This document shows positions 10,593 through 21,636 of a stretch of 40,000 nt of DNA, piece after piece. Every line of letters begins with the position of its first letter. The stretch's first letter is position 1. The position numbers and the translations under genes were made by a program. The DNA is taken from the NCBI GenBank assembly GCA_030141605.1, contig JAQGDQ010000548.1, forward strand, positions 70,318 to 110,317, read 5' to 3'. The stretch comes from Tubiluchus corallicola. Its lineage: Eukaryota; Priapulida; Priapulimorpha; Priapulimorphida; Tubiluchidae. The notes beneath the pieces are model-generated. The model saw nothing but the letters and a program-made list of their open reading frames with translations, was not told where the DNA came from and made no database searches.

Positions 10593-12578
10593 TACTACAA
10601 TGCTGCGGTATTTTCTAGTGTACAGTAGCTGGTTAGGTAGAAATTATACATGTAAATTAAGTTTGGTTATTTTTCTTGGATATTTTGAATTTAAGGTTAG
10701 AAATGTAAATGACTTCTGAATGATAAGATATCAACTGTCACTTTATCAAAGTGTTGTGTAGATTCAAAACACTTAAAGACAGACAGTTGTGATATGTCAG
10801 TGGGCAGCTCGTGTATACTGTATATGTACTGTGGAACTGCAGCACCCCCTATAATATTATTGATAATATTCAATATAATAATTCTTTTTTTAGTTTTTCT
10901 TTATACTTGTGCGGAACCAGAGCATGTGAGGGTAGTACTGTTTGCTTGACAGCCCAGCAGAGTGCACTCCAGCAACGCGGTGTTTGGCTGTTGTGAGCAT
11001 GCGGCCATGCGCACATGTCTGAGCTCAGGTAGAGAAAGTACTGTCTCTCACACAGTTTGTTGTCACATGCTTACCGTGAAGGAACAAGCTTAAACTGCTA
11101 CAATTTAGGCTATTAATAAGCAAAAACTATATTTTTTGTTTAGGATTTTATCAAGTTTATATATAAGCTTTCATATGTTTGTTTGTTTAAAATTACAATT
11201 ACTAATCAACATTAAAATTATATATATATTAGGTTTGTTTCATATTACACAGTATTAAAATAATGGCTTAACAAACGTAGTAAAATTTGCGGGATTCAAC
11301 TGACAACAACAATTAAAATTATTCAGACAGAGAATTGCCAGAACATGTTGCCAAATACATTTTGGAATTTTTTTAAAATACGTTTAGTCTTTAGTAAATA
11401 TTAGGAAATGTTGAAAGTGAAGCACCAATGTGTAACTTGTCTAAAATATCAATGTTTGTATGAAAAATTAAAATTAAAGGGTCTTTCGAAGGCCTTTAAG
11501 AAAGTGATTCATACTCGTCCTCTATAATTCCTATATTTTGGGGTTATGTCCTATCATTCCTATAAAACTATAAAAATCTGCTATAATTCCTATAAAATCA
11601 TGAATTCTCAATGAAATGAGAATGTTACTGGTATTTTTCGAGCGCCTTCGATGCGCATAACCACAATTAGATATTATAAGTGCACATCTTAATGGTTTGG
11701 GCATTTTAGTGAATGTAAATAACAGTTGTGTGTCGTGAAGTATGTATGCTTTTACAGAGTTGGTCTTCTCATTGCGTGATTGATGTTTCTGGTGTATGCT
11801 CTAATTTGAAAAATCATTTACTTTTGCAGAGAAATTGTAAAAATCGCTGTAGTGTTAGGTTAAAATCTTTTGTTTTTATGGAAAAATGTCCTACAAATGC
11901 TATATTTTTTTCAAAAAATGTTCTATATTTTTTTAGAATAATGTCCAATATATTTGAAAAGTAGCATACGAGCCCTGGACTAGTTTTCTGAAACTAAAAG
12001 CAAGATAGGCTGTATCACTTTAATTTTTTAAGAGAAAATAACCTGTGTTTCCTGAAAAGCACCAGAATATTGTTGTATGTAGTAGAGAATTAAAATAAGT
12101 TTAATGTAATAGAGTGATGTTATTATAAAAATCTGTAGTCTCTGTGCACTACATAATACAAAATACAAATACACTATTGTGTTATTATATAGAAGAAATG
12201 TGACACTGTCCGTTAAATTCTTAATATGAAAATAAATTCTAAGTGTTCATAAGACTGGTCACATAATTATTATAAGTTTAAAATTACTTTGGAATTTGAA
12301 AAATTGTACTTTTTGAATAATTAAATACATTCTAGGTGCTGTACTATATGCACTAGTCAAACACCAGTACAGTGCGTCTTGCCTCTGCTCTGACAATGCC
12401 ATTGCCAATAACTTTTATTATTAGTTTGGCAGTTTGCGACAAGCCATTGTGAAAGTCGTAGTAGGAAACGATTATTACTGTCAGTATCGACAGTTTGTTG
12501 ATTCCCCAGATTGCCAGTTTTGTTTTGTCACTATCGTGTACTGTTTATTGCATGATTTGCGTATAAACAGGTATTAAC

Positions 12579-12682
12579 AAGCGACTGGTATAGCAATGGC
12601 TAGGTTTTTCACTGGATTAACTGCGTTTACATCTTGAGGGGTTTCTTTTATTTTAGAAAACTGTCTGCCCAATGAGCCAGAG
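12579..12682. repeat. dispersed repeat, family A copy 2
   Basis: Same order of motifs as 5680-5800: an ACTGG start, a CTGGATTA segment, TTTTATTTTAGAA and CTGCCCAATG. The similarity is clear but diverged. Confidence 0.58.
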
Positions 12683-13003
12683 ATGTGATGCACACTGTCG
12701 CAGCGATTTTATTAAAAATACATTACTTTTTATTGTTATAATAGTATTTATCTAAAATTGTTTAAGTTTCTATACGATTGATATGGCCGGATGCGTATGA
12801 TTTGTTTCAAGGATGCGTTTATTACCTTCTTAACTGGTAACTATAGTTTCCTAATTCAATATTTACGGTAGCATGTGTTGTGTGTTTTGGTCAGCAATAA
12901 CCCACTAATCCTTAAGAATCAGCATGGCACCAATACCTGTAAATCCGTAACCACAGCTCTGATTCCATAGTAAGTAAAGTATTGCAGTTTTTTGATAACA
13001 TAA

Positions 13004-13265
13004 TGTGCTTGCATAGCAAAATCGTCCATAAGTCGACAATTAAGCTTTTCTAGTCATTCACATAACCTGAATCTCCATTTCATGAGGATCGTTTGGATAC
13101 CAAGATCATCACTCTATGTTATTTCTAAGCTGAGATAATCCATGTTGAAGTTGAGGTGCTGACAAACATAATCTTGAGAAAACTGCTGTTAAAGTCAACC
13201 ATTGTCGTGTTTCTACAAAACACTTAAGCACCTGTACAAATGTTGGATGCTATGGGCTTTGCAAG
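13004..13265 (-). repeat. long inverted repeat, right arm
   Basis: Reverse-complement partner of 10175-10454. The arms run outward to matching CTTGCAAA motifs. No clear target-site duplication was found outside them. Confidence 0.85.
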
Positions 13266-13909
13266 AGCACATTGTAGTTATGTTTAAATCCAGTAGATGA
13301 CTCTTCCTAATGAAGATCTGGACTTTGCAACTGAAAAAACCCGAAGCAAAATGACTGCTTCCAGGAGTTACTACTGGAGTTTGAAAATAGGATTTTTTTA
13401 CAATTGCAGTACTGCTTTCTAGAAAGAAAGGTGGGTAAGGCATTATAAAATTAGATTTTTAGTATTTTTGAACATTTTGTTGATAATTTGATGCTATAGT
13501 ATAAAAATCCAATATATTTAGCGTTGGTTTTTATAAAACACAAAAAATTAACATTCGACCAATTTTTTGTTACATTCTACTTTGAAGCGTCATAACGTAG
13601 TGTGGATGGTTTTGGTTTGCAGGCATGCGTTGTTATTATAATAAGTGTAGTGTGTATACAAGTGTGAACAATGAAGATGAGTAGTTCTGCGGCCTCTACT
13701 GGATTGGTATGTGACTGATCTTTAAGTACTTGTGTGGCTTTGTACCTAAACCTGTGTGAGGTCACAGTAAAAGACACTTCTCTTTAAAATGTCAGCATCC
13801 TCATTGAAGAAGAAATTTGCATTGAGGGTGTATAAAAATCTAATGTGTTCACAGTTGTCTGATTGTGTGATGGGAATTTTTTGTGCCTCGTGTCACAAAT
13901 GAAGTGAAT
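13266..13909. other. non-coding stretch, nothing recognised
   Basis: Only short chance frames on the minus strand; no domain or repeat partner was recognised. Confidence 0.5.
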
Positions 13910-14430
13910 CAGGGATGAGAATTTTCCAAGGTTGCGCGGAATTTGGAGTTTTTAGAAGACCAGTAGTGCCATTTTTGTAAATCATGTAAATTCGTAGAGA
14001 AAATTTTTACGGACACAGTACATTATTTCACAAACTGACCGCTAGTTGGCAGGCCGTCACTTTGTTTACATCACGTACATCAGTGTAACTACGTGTATAT
14101 CTCTATGTATAAAAATATAGAATCAATTGTGCGGCGTTATTTGATTCAATTGTAGACATTTTTTATATACTTTTGCATAGGAGCGGCCAGTACTTAGGCA
14201 TTTTTGAGACAATTAGGCATCGTGTATCCTTGATAGTTGGATATTTTAAATTATGCATGAAACAAGGTAATTGATATTTTAAGTCCACTTAGAGGTTCTC
14301 TATGGTCACAAAATTGCAATTTGTTGCTGGCTCCAAGGGGCTTTGCCCCTCAACCCCATTAGGGGCCTAGGTGGCCCCCCAAACCCCGGCCTGTTTCAGA
14401 GTTTTTTGCAACTTGTCATTCTCATCCCTG
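13910..14430. mobile_element. hAT-like MITE, 521 bp
   Basis: The segment is bounded by the inverted pair CAGGGATGAGAAT (13910-13922) and ATTCTCATCCCTG (14418-14430). A looser inner match (AAGGTTGC against AAGTTGC) follows each end. It contains a G/C-rich self-complementary patch (14330-14395) and no coding frame. CAGGG termini and small size fit a non-autonomous hAT element. The flanking octamers do not match, so the target duplication is either lost or not eight bases. Confidence 0.62.
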
Positions 14431-14768
14431 ATATAAGAGTTACAAATTAAATGAATAGCATTTAGAATCAATTAATCCTGACCATAATCTTAACCCTAAT
14501 CCATTTCACTAACTAATTTCGTTTGTGTGATAATTGTGAACTCATAGCATAGCCATTAAACGATTACCTAATAGGCCATGTATATGTACTGGGAAACTGC
14601 AGCACCCCCAATTTTAATGCATGTGTGATTTTAAAATGGTTTAAAATTTGTTTAAAATTATGGTTTTGTGGTGAGTCAATCTCATTTTAACGGCCTTTGC
14701 TTATTTAGAGGTGCTGCTTAGACAGAAGAGGACCAACTTGACCTCGTAGCAAATCTTCTGCATTAATC

Positions 14769-16367
14769 ATGGCGGACGAAGATGAAATTGACTGTGCGCT
14801 TGTTAAAAGTGAGCCAGCTGACAATATAGTCAGTTGGGGTGAATCTGCAGATTATAGAGATACCTCATGTTTGACACATAGAGAGCTGCCCATTCGTGAT
14901 GCAGCAATAGATAAGCAGTTAAAGTCTTATGTCTGTTGCACGGCGCCATCTGTAGCGGTGGAGAATGTTAATAATGATGATAGTGAGAGCGGGTCAAGTT
15001 TGATGCAGACCAGTATAAGAGACAGAAAAACATTTGCTCCGAACAATGTTGTCAAAGATGAACCTGTACTTATCATCGAGAATTGTCACGTTAATGCTAA
15101 GGAACATGATTCGGAGCGACATTATACGATAGAACCTTTTTCAACACCAGTGGCAGCTTCTGTCAAAACAAAAGAAAGAAATTTTGCAGGAAAGGATGTA
15201 AATTATTTGCCAGTTCCTGGACAGCCCTTAGCACTTGACACTTCATCCACAAACCAAAACGAAGCTGAAATAATGATCTCTGGGATGCTTCCCCAATGTT
15301 ATGAGGAAAAGATAGGAACAATGGAGAAAGTTAAGTGCGCCGAGTGTGAAGCAACCTTTTCTTCTTCACATACATTGAACAAACACGTAAAAACTCACAC
15401 TAAACGTAAACCATTTAAATGCAGCGAATGTCATGCATCCTTTGGATACAAATCAACTCTAAAAGTTCATCAACGAATTCACACTGGTGAAAAACCATTT
15501 AAGTGTTCTGAATGCGAGGCACGTTTTGTTGATTCATCTTCATTAACCAAACATTTTAGAACCCATACTGGAGAGAAACCATACAAGTGTAGTGAATGTG
15601 AAGCATGTTTTGCACATAACTTTAATTTTAAAATTCATTTGAAAGCTCACACTGGTGAAAAACCATTTACGTGCAATCAATGTGATGCAGCTTTTGGCAA
15701 CAGACAAGGTTTGAGGAAGCACAGAATTAGTCATCAGGACAAACGACCATATAAGTGCCTCATGTGTCCTAAGACTTTTAAGCATTATAGTTCATTAAGG
15801 CGTCACAAAATGACTCACAATGACGAGAAGCCTTACAAATGTGGTGTATGTGATTCTGCCTTTTTTCACGTATTTCATTTGAGAAGCCACATGCGAATTC
15901 ACACTGGTGAAAAACCATTTAAATGCGATCTGTGCAAAGCTAGTTTTAAGTTTAATTCTAATTTAACTAACCATTTGAGAACTCACACTGGCGAAAAACC
16001 ATTTAAATGCGTGAATTGTGAAGCAACTTTTACGGATCCATCAGCTCTGCGATATCACAAGTTAACACATCAAGATGAAAAGCCATTTAAATGTTTTACA
16101 TGCACCAGAACTTTTAATCATCCAAAGTCTATAAAATACCACACTGATGCTAAAAAGTGTGATGTGTGTTATCTAATGTTCACCTGCACATATGAGCTCA
16201 AATCACACTTGCTGCTTCATGCCAATACAAACTTATCCCAAATGCCACAGCTGAAGTCACAATTGAACATTTTTGGTGGTGCGAAGCCATACATATGTGA
16301 GAAGTGTGGCATGGCTTTTGGTTTCTCATCTCACCTAAAGTCCCACGAGAAAGTTCATGCAAAGTGA
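14769..16367 (+). CDS. C2H2 zinc-finger protein, about 12 fingers
   Basis: The 532-residue frame is intact and probably encodes a nuclear DNA-binding transcription factor. The ATG at 14769 lies 60 bases after a good splice acceptor (TGCTTATTTAG ending 14708), so this looks like a terminal exon carrying the whole coding region. Residues 1 to about 185 form an acidic leader with two SUMO-acceptor-like motifs (VKSEP, VKDEP). From about residue 190 there are 12 tandem fingers of the CX2C-X12-HX3H type, most joined by TGEKPF/Y-type linkers (some HQDEKPF or HNDEKPY). Finger 10 (FKCFTCTRTF) lacks its last histidine, and finger 11 follows at once without a normal linker. An atypical spacer of about 20 residues precedes finger 12. 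There is no KRAB or ZAD domain. A decayed relative lies directly downstream. Target genes cannot be inferred. Confidence 0.92.
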   Translation: MADEDEIDCALVKSEPADNIVSWGESADYRDTSCLTHRELPIRDAAIDKQLKSYVCCTAPSVAVENVNNDDSESGSSLMQTSIRDRKTFAPNNVVKDEPVLIIENCHVNAKEHDSERHYTIEPFSTPVAASVKTKERNFAGKDVNYLPVPGQPLALDTSSTNQNEAEIMISGMLPQCYEEKIGTMEKVKCAECEATFSSSHTLNKHVKTHTKRKPFKCSECHASFGYKSTLKVHQRIHTGEKPFKCSECEARFVDSSSLTKHFRTHTGEKPYKCSECEACFAHNFNFKIHLKAHTGEKPFTCNQCDAAFGNRQGLRKHRISHQDKRPYKCLMCPKTFKHYSSLRRHKMTHNDEKPYKCGVCDSAFFHVFHLRSHMRIHTGEKPFKCDLCKASFKFNSNLTNHLRTHTGEKPFKCVNCEATFTDPSALRYHKLTHQDEKPFKCFTCTRTFNHPKSIKYHTDAKKCDVCYLMFTCTYELKSHLLLHANTNLSQMPQLKSQLNIFGGAKPYICEKCGMAFGFSSHLKSHEKVHAK

Positions 16368-16639
16368 GAAAAATCCGTTGTAACACTAAATATTAAAAAA
16401 ACATTGATTGATAAAAAATCTGGCAAAGTTTTTTTTTATTTTACCTAGAACATTTTTTTCATGCGAGAGTCATGCAGGAAATCAGTTGGAGAGACCATGT
16501 AAATGTGACATAGAAAAGTACAAGCAAGAGCTATAAACTTTTTTGATGCTTAGAATGAACTTAACGACTTTGACATTCAGCAGTCTGAATCAGAGCAGTC
16601 TTATGTATGTGGAAAAGGAGGTCCTTCTGATTACATTGT

Positions 16640-17440
16640 GAGTGTGAATGCATTTGAAGTGAGTGTGTTTCAAAGTGAAACATAAGTTTAAGTGCAGCCA
16701 GTGTAAGACAGCTTTCGTTTCTTTATGAATGTTATATGTGCACAAGAAAATTCACACCTTAGAAAAGTCATCTAAATGCAGTGAATTTCATGCAAATTGC
16801 AGACATAAATCAGGTTTAAAAATTCACCAAAGAACACACGATGGCAAAAAGCCATTTAAATGCAACAAATGTGAATCATCTTTTAGTAGAAAATAGCCTA
16901 AAACATCATCAAAAGAGTCACACTGGTCAGAAACCATCCGAGTGTAGCAATTGCTGGCAGAAAGCCATTTAAATGCAACAAATGTGAAGCATCTTTTAAT
17001 AGAAATGTAGCCTAAAACAATGTCAAAAGAGTCACACTGGTCAGAAACCATCTGAGTGTAGCAATTGCTGGCAAAAAGCCATTTAAATGCAAAAAATGTG
17101 AAGCATCATTTAATAGAAATGTAGCCTAAAACATCATCAAAAGAGTCACATTGGTCAGAAACCATCCGAGTGTAGCAATTGTGAACCACGTTTTGCATTG
17201 TAAACCTTATTTAAGAGTTCACCAAAGAAAACATATAGGTTTGAAGCCATTTCAGTGTTATGAAGAATCTTGTTTTGATTAAATGCATAAAAATGCTCGT
17301 TAGAACCTGTACTGCGAATTGAAACCAATTGAAAAGCCAAACAATTGTAGTAAATGTGAAGCTTCTTTCACGCAGAATTATGCCTTAAAAGCGCATCAAA
17401 GAATTCACACTGGTGGAAGACCATACACTCCTGGAACCAA
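16640..17440 (+). pseudogene. C2H2 zinc-finger pseudogene with internal tandem repeats
   Basis: Finger-coding fragments (CNKCE, HQRIH and HTGGR-type sequences, with linkers reading GKKPFKC) are scattered over about 800 bases in all three frames, with many stops. A segment is repeated three times at a 113-114-bp period, starting 16843, 16956 and 17070. Each unit holds a TTTAAATGCAA finger start and a CACTGGTCAGAAACCATC linker relic. The sequence resembles the intact gene just upstream, so it is probably a tandem duplicate that decayed. One nearly clean finger reading CSKCEASFTQNYALKAHQR remains at about 17344-17400. Confidence 0.85.
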
Positions 17441-17648
17441 TTTCCCCATGGAAACTCGCTAGTTAAGAACAGGTGCCACCTCACCTTTAGCTCAAAATTA
17501 CATACCAGTATATTGATAACACACTACGCAGCATCAATGCTGTACATAACTTTCATTTGCTTTCTTGTGATGTTACAGATATACGGCACCTTTAGGATTT
17601 AATAAATTGTTCTAATGCTTTTAATTCAGAGAAAATAAAAATTTATTG

Positions 17649-17743
17649 TGCTGTAACTCTTACTGTGAATGAGAGGGCTCAGGGCCATTGGACGCACTCC
17701 CTAAATCCGCCAACGATTATGAATGATTATAACAGTACCACTG
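17649..17743. repeat. hAT/MITE-like terminal segment, copy 2
   Basis: Diverged counterpart of 8099-8183. It shares GTGCTGTAACT, a GGGC patch, a CTAAATCCGCC motif and the CCACTG end. Confidence 0.5.
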
Positions 17744-18173
17744 ATGTCCGGGCTGGCCCCATAGGTGGGCGACACGCTGTGGTCGTTGTGTAGTTGGTAA
17801 GCGAAATCAGTTTGCGATTGTTACGGATTTCAAGTTTTCGCTTTTGCACTGTCACATTTCACGTTTTGCTTCGCCTCGTGGCCCATGTTCTTGCTTTTGT
17901 TTTAGCGCGTTATTGATGGGCAGTACATAATAGCTGTGTGAGTTAATGTCGAATGCCTGTTATAGCTTTTGAGTTGGTGTGTAAACGCTTATGGTCCAGC
18001 ACATCTTTGCTGTAATAATTTTTGTAAGTTCTTGTGTTGATTAAATGCTTATTGATAAAATTCTCACAAATCAATACGTAATAAGGTATAAGACGGATAT
18101 GATATGTGAAAATTAATTGTAACCCACGAAGTTAGAATGGACAGTCTGCTGCTTTATCGTTCCCCAATATTTT
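17744..18173. other. non-coding stretch, nothing recognised
   Basis: Slightly G/C-richer at 17745-17780, then AT-rich. No gene or known repeat was recognised. Confidence 0.45.
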
Positions 18174-18440
18174 TCAGTTAGAGGTCGATATTGCTTCGAT
18201 GAGTGATTTGATTGGAATCCTGAATGTGCGAGAATTTTCTAGGGTAGAGCCTTGGTGGACTACACGTATTAGTGATAAAATTTGATTTAGCACCAATTGT
18301 CTGTTGTGCAGTTGGGATGCTAAGAAATTTTGTGATAGTCCTCTAATGCCGTAATGTTCCATTGTTTTCTGTAATATTACTAATATATCATGCTGTAAAG
18401 TGTCGAATGGCATGGCGAGATCTAGAAAAATACCAAACAC
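18174..18440 (-). pseudogene. LINE reverse transcriptase fragment
   Basis: The minus-strand frame of 88 residues begins GIFLDLAMPFDTLQHDIL, matching the RT palm motif of non-LTR retrotransposons (usually LAKAFDTVxH, here with MPF in place of KAF). A EHYGIRG segment and QLHNRQ follow, as in CR1/Jockey-like RTs. Only this part of the palm and thumb region remains: the catalytic DD box is missing and both sides are non-coding. It is related to, but clearly distinct from, the LINE at 26.9-31.4 kb. Confidence 0.75.
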
Positions 18441-20655
18441 AACTTTAATAAGTCCACAAAAATTCTAATTACCAAAATCATGTGAAATTAAGAATGGATA
18501 TCCTTATCTTTAAACAATTAACACGTTCACTTATATTCAGCAAAGTAAAATATTAACTTTTATTAGAGTAAACCAATCAGTTAATCGAAATGAACATTGC
18601 CATATCAAGAAAAAAAACAAAGCCTATTTCAAAACTATGAACTATGAATTTATTTTCACACCTCAAAATACAATATCAAACACATTAATAAACTTTAAAT
18701 AAAATAATTTGAGTAGTGCGAGGTGAGTGTACGATCATAAGCACTTAAATGAAAAAATGATAATAGTTATGCATGCTTCTGTAGATAACTTAATGTAAAT
18801 AAGGATGAATTAAATGATGTAATAATAGCAATGGTATAAGAGCAATAAACCTGAAAGTTGAGAAAGGAAACCATAATATGTAATTACGACTTTGAGTGAA
18901 CCTTAGAGTGAATTTTTTTTAAATAGTTACGGATATTAATTATGTGATTGTCTGTCAATGTACCACTTACTTGTATTAAAATGCACCATATTGCTTACTC
19001 GTATATACAATGAAATACATATATACACATATATATATTCAAATTTAAGTGGGGGAGAAGACATTAAATTATAAATTATACTTGTAGTAATAACTATAAT
19101 TGTATAGAACATTAAATATAATTGATGGTAGTAATGTAGCCATCATAACCATTAAAGATGGGCTATGGGGAGGGAGGGGGGCATATTATAAAAATATTAG
19201 TGATTCATTCTCAAAATGCATTAAAAAAAATTCACTTGCCTAGTCTCCTGCCCTTTCTTATAAATAGATTAGTCTATTAAAAATTAACGGTGATGCTGCA
19301 GATAGACATAGACGTGACACTGGATGCAATTATTGTTAATTACTTAAATAAACTAATCAAAATAAAGCAATGACAAAAGCAAAAATATAAAAACAAACAT
19401 AACAACAATAGCATAAGTGAAAAAAAGAATAATAATAAATGAAGATGATGAATAAGTATCAATAATTAGTTACGAATTAAATAAAATTATAATAATGCAC
19501 AGTTGTTTACAAAATGCTCGGCAAGAAAAAATAATGTGAATATGATTATATAACAGAAAACAAGAAACGTAAAAGCAAAGCAGAGCAGTTAATTTATGTC
19601 AAGATGTAAGATTACGGCGCAATCAATCGCGTCTCGGAGCTGTTACTTTGTGACATTTGGAAATCAGTTAGGTCGATTGCACGAACTCAGTACTCAGCTC
19701 TAGATTATGTCTTTAGAATTTCCTCCATTAACAGGTACATCCGTAACTTTCATCGCACGCTCAAAACATCTGCCAAAGAACTTCTTGCTGTCCTCGAGTG
19801 GACCCGCCATCTGTCCTCTCATTAGACAGACACGGTAATTTGCTAGTTTCTCTGGACATTCACTACTGTAACAGAAATAACCAGAAGTATCGTAAGTTCA
19901 GTACAGATTATTATAGTTTTTACTGTCCTATAGCCCACGTGTTTATTGACGTGGTATGTGGCCTCAAATACGAAATAAACCATGTATGGCACAGGGCACA
20001 TCTGATGGATGCTAGAATGGTTATATCATTTCAAATCAGCAACAAAAATTGTATAGAACCAGTTAAACTCTTTGGAGTTTTAGCACCTCATCCCTCGCCC
20101 TCTCTCCATTTTTTTCTGCCATCCGCAAAAAATGTGATCTAATTAACTGAAAGGAAGTATTTGCCAAATAATGAGTCAGAGCAATGAAATTAATTTGAAC
20201 TGTTTATAATTATAACTATTATAAGAAAGGTGATCAATATCTGAAATGTCTAATGATTGCAGAATTTTATTTAAGTAGTAGAATAAATAGCCCTTCACAA
20301 ATTTAATGTCAGGCCTCAACCATAAACAGTGCTCTCTCTCTAGCCGAATGAAGTAAGTGATTTTTGTAAATCTAAGTTTATTAATTGGACAGCAATTTTC
20401 TGAGTGATTTTTTTGTTCAAATTACATTACTGCAAATTTTGTATTTTTTGTTTTTTCTCCTTGTTTAGAATTTAAAGACTGCAGAAACACCTTATGCAAA
20501 GAACTTTTGTGTTTGCTGTGTTAACAATAACAGTATTCAATTTCATACTTAATTCACTTGGATCATTAAAAAGGAAAAAATGCCAAATAAATGCTACTGC
20601 ATATGACTTATATTTACAGGTAATAGCTGAAGTGCTTTTGGAATTTACTCAATAT
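18441..20655. other. long non-coding stretch, nothing recognised
   Basis: AT-rich DNA with AAT/AAC-rich patches (19380-19460), a G-rich tract (19166-19182) and chance frames such as 19798-20142 and 20494-20724. The second of these runs into the minisatellite. No domain was recognised. Confidence 0.5.
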
Positions 20656-21636
20656 GAGAGTGATAAAATGCTCTGGAACTTTTTGAGTGAACATTGTTGT
20701 ACACTCATCCTTCTTTTAGAGTGATAAAATGCTCTGGAACTTTTTGAGTGAACATTGTTGTACATTCATCCTTCTTTTAGAGTGAACATTGTTGTACACT
20801 CATCCTTCTTTTAGAGTGATAAAATGCCCTGGAACTTGTTGAGTGAACATTGTTGTACATTCATTCTTCTTTTAGAGTGATAAAATGCTCTAGAACTTGT
20901 TGAGTGAACATTGTTGTACATACATCCTTCTTTTAGAGTGATAAAATGCCCTGGAACTTGTTGAGTGAACATTGTTGTACATTCATTCTTCTTTTAGAGT
21001 GATAAAATGCTCTAGAACTTGTTGAGTGAACATTGTTGTACATACATCCTTCTTTCAGAGTGATAAAATGCTCTGGAACTTGTTGAGTGAACATTGTTGT
21101 ACATTCTTCCTTCTTTTAGAGTGATAAAATGCTCTGGAACTTGTTGAGTGAACATTGTTGTACATTCATCCTTCTTTTAGAGTGATAAAATGCCCTGGAA
21201 CTTGTTGAGTGAACATTGTTGTATATTCATTCTTCTTTTAGAGTGATAAAATGCCCTGGAACTTGTTGAGTGAACATTGTTGTTCAATCATCCTTCTTTT
21301 AGAGTGATAAAATGCTCTGGAACTTGTTGAGTGAACATTGTTGTACATTCATCCTTCTTTTAGAGTGATAAAATGTCCTGGAACTTGTTGAGTGAACATT
21401 GTTGTACATTCATCCTTCTTTTAGAGTGATAAAATGCCCTGGAACTTGTTGAGTGAACATTGTTGTACATTCATCCTTCTTTTAGAGTGAACATTGTTGT
21501 ACATTCATCCTTTTAGAGTGATAAAATGCTCTGGAACTTGCTGAGTGAACATTGTTGCACATTCTTCCTTCTTTTAGAGTGATAAAATGCTCTGGAACTT
21601 GTCGAGTGAACATTGTTGTTCAATCATCCTTCTTTA
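20656..21636. repeat. 61-bp minisatellite, about 15 full copies
   Basis: Each unit is 61 bp and carries GAGTGATAAAATGCTCTGG, a CTTGTTGAGTGAACATTG segment and CATCCTTCTTTTA. Two shortened units (about 35 and 31 bp, near 20779 and 21485) lack the GATAAAATG half. Alternating CTCTGG, CCCTGG and CTCTAG variants suggest higher-order duplication of pairs of units. Confidence 0.97.

Larger units (their letters stand above)
10455..13003. other. interior of the inverted repeat, no gene seen
   Basis: This 2.5-kb interior is AT-rich and holds an (ATCT)n microsatellite (10549-10592), a family A repeat (12579-12682) and a segment near 10811-10855 shared with 14578-14612. No long open frame or transposase motif is present. 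If the arms are transposon ends, this copy is non-autonomous. Confidence 0.5.

Noticed and set aside
19798-20142. 114-codon frame as a gene.
   Set aside because: No recognised motif; the start is not convincing and the surroundings are non-coding AT-rich DNA.
20494-20724. 76-codon hydrophobic-start frame as a secreted protein.
   Set aside because: It runs into the 61-bp minisatellite and ends within it, so its length is an effect of the repeat.
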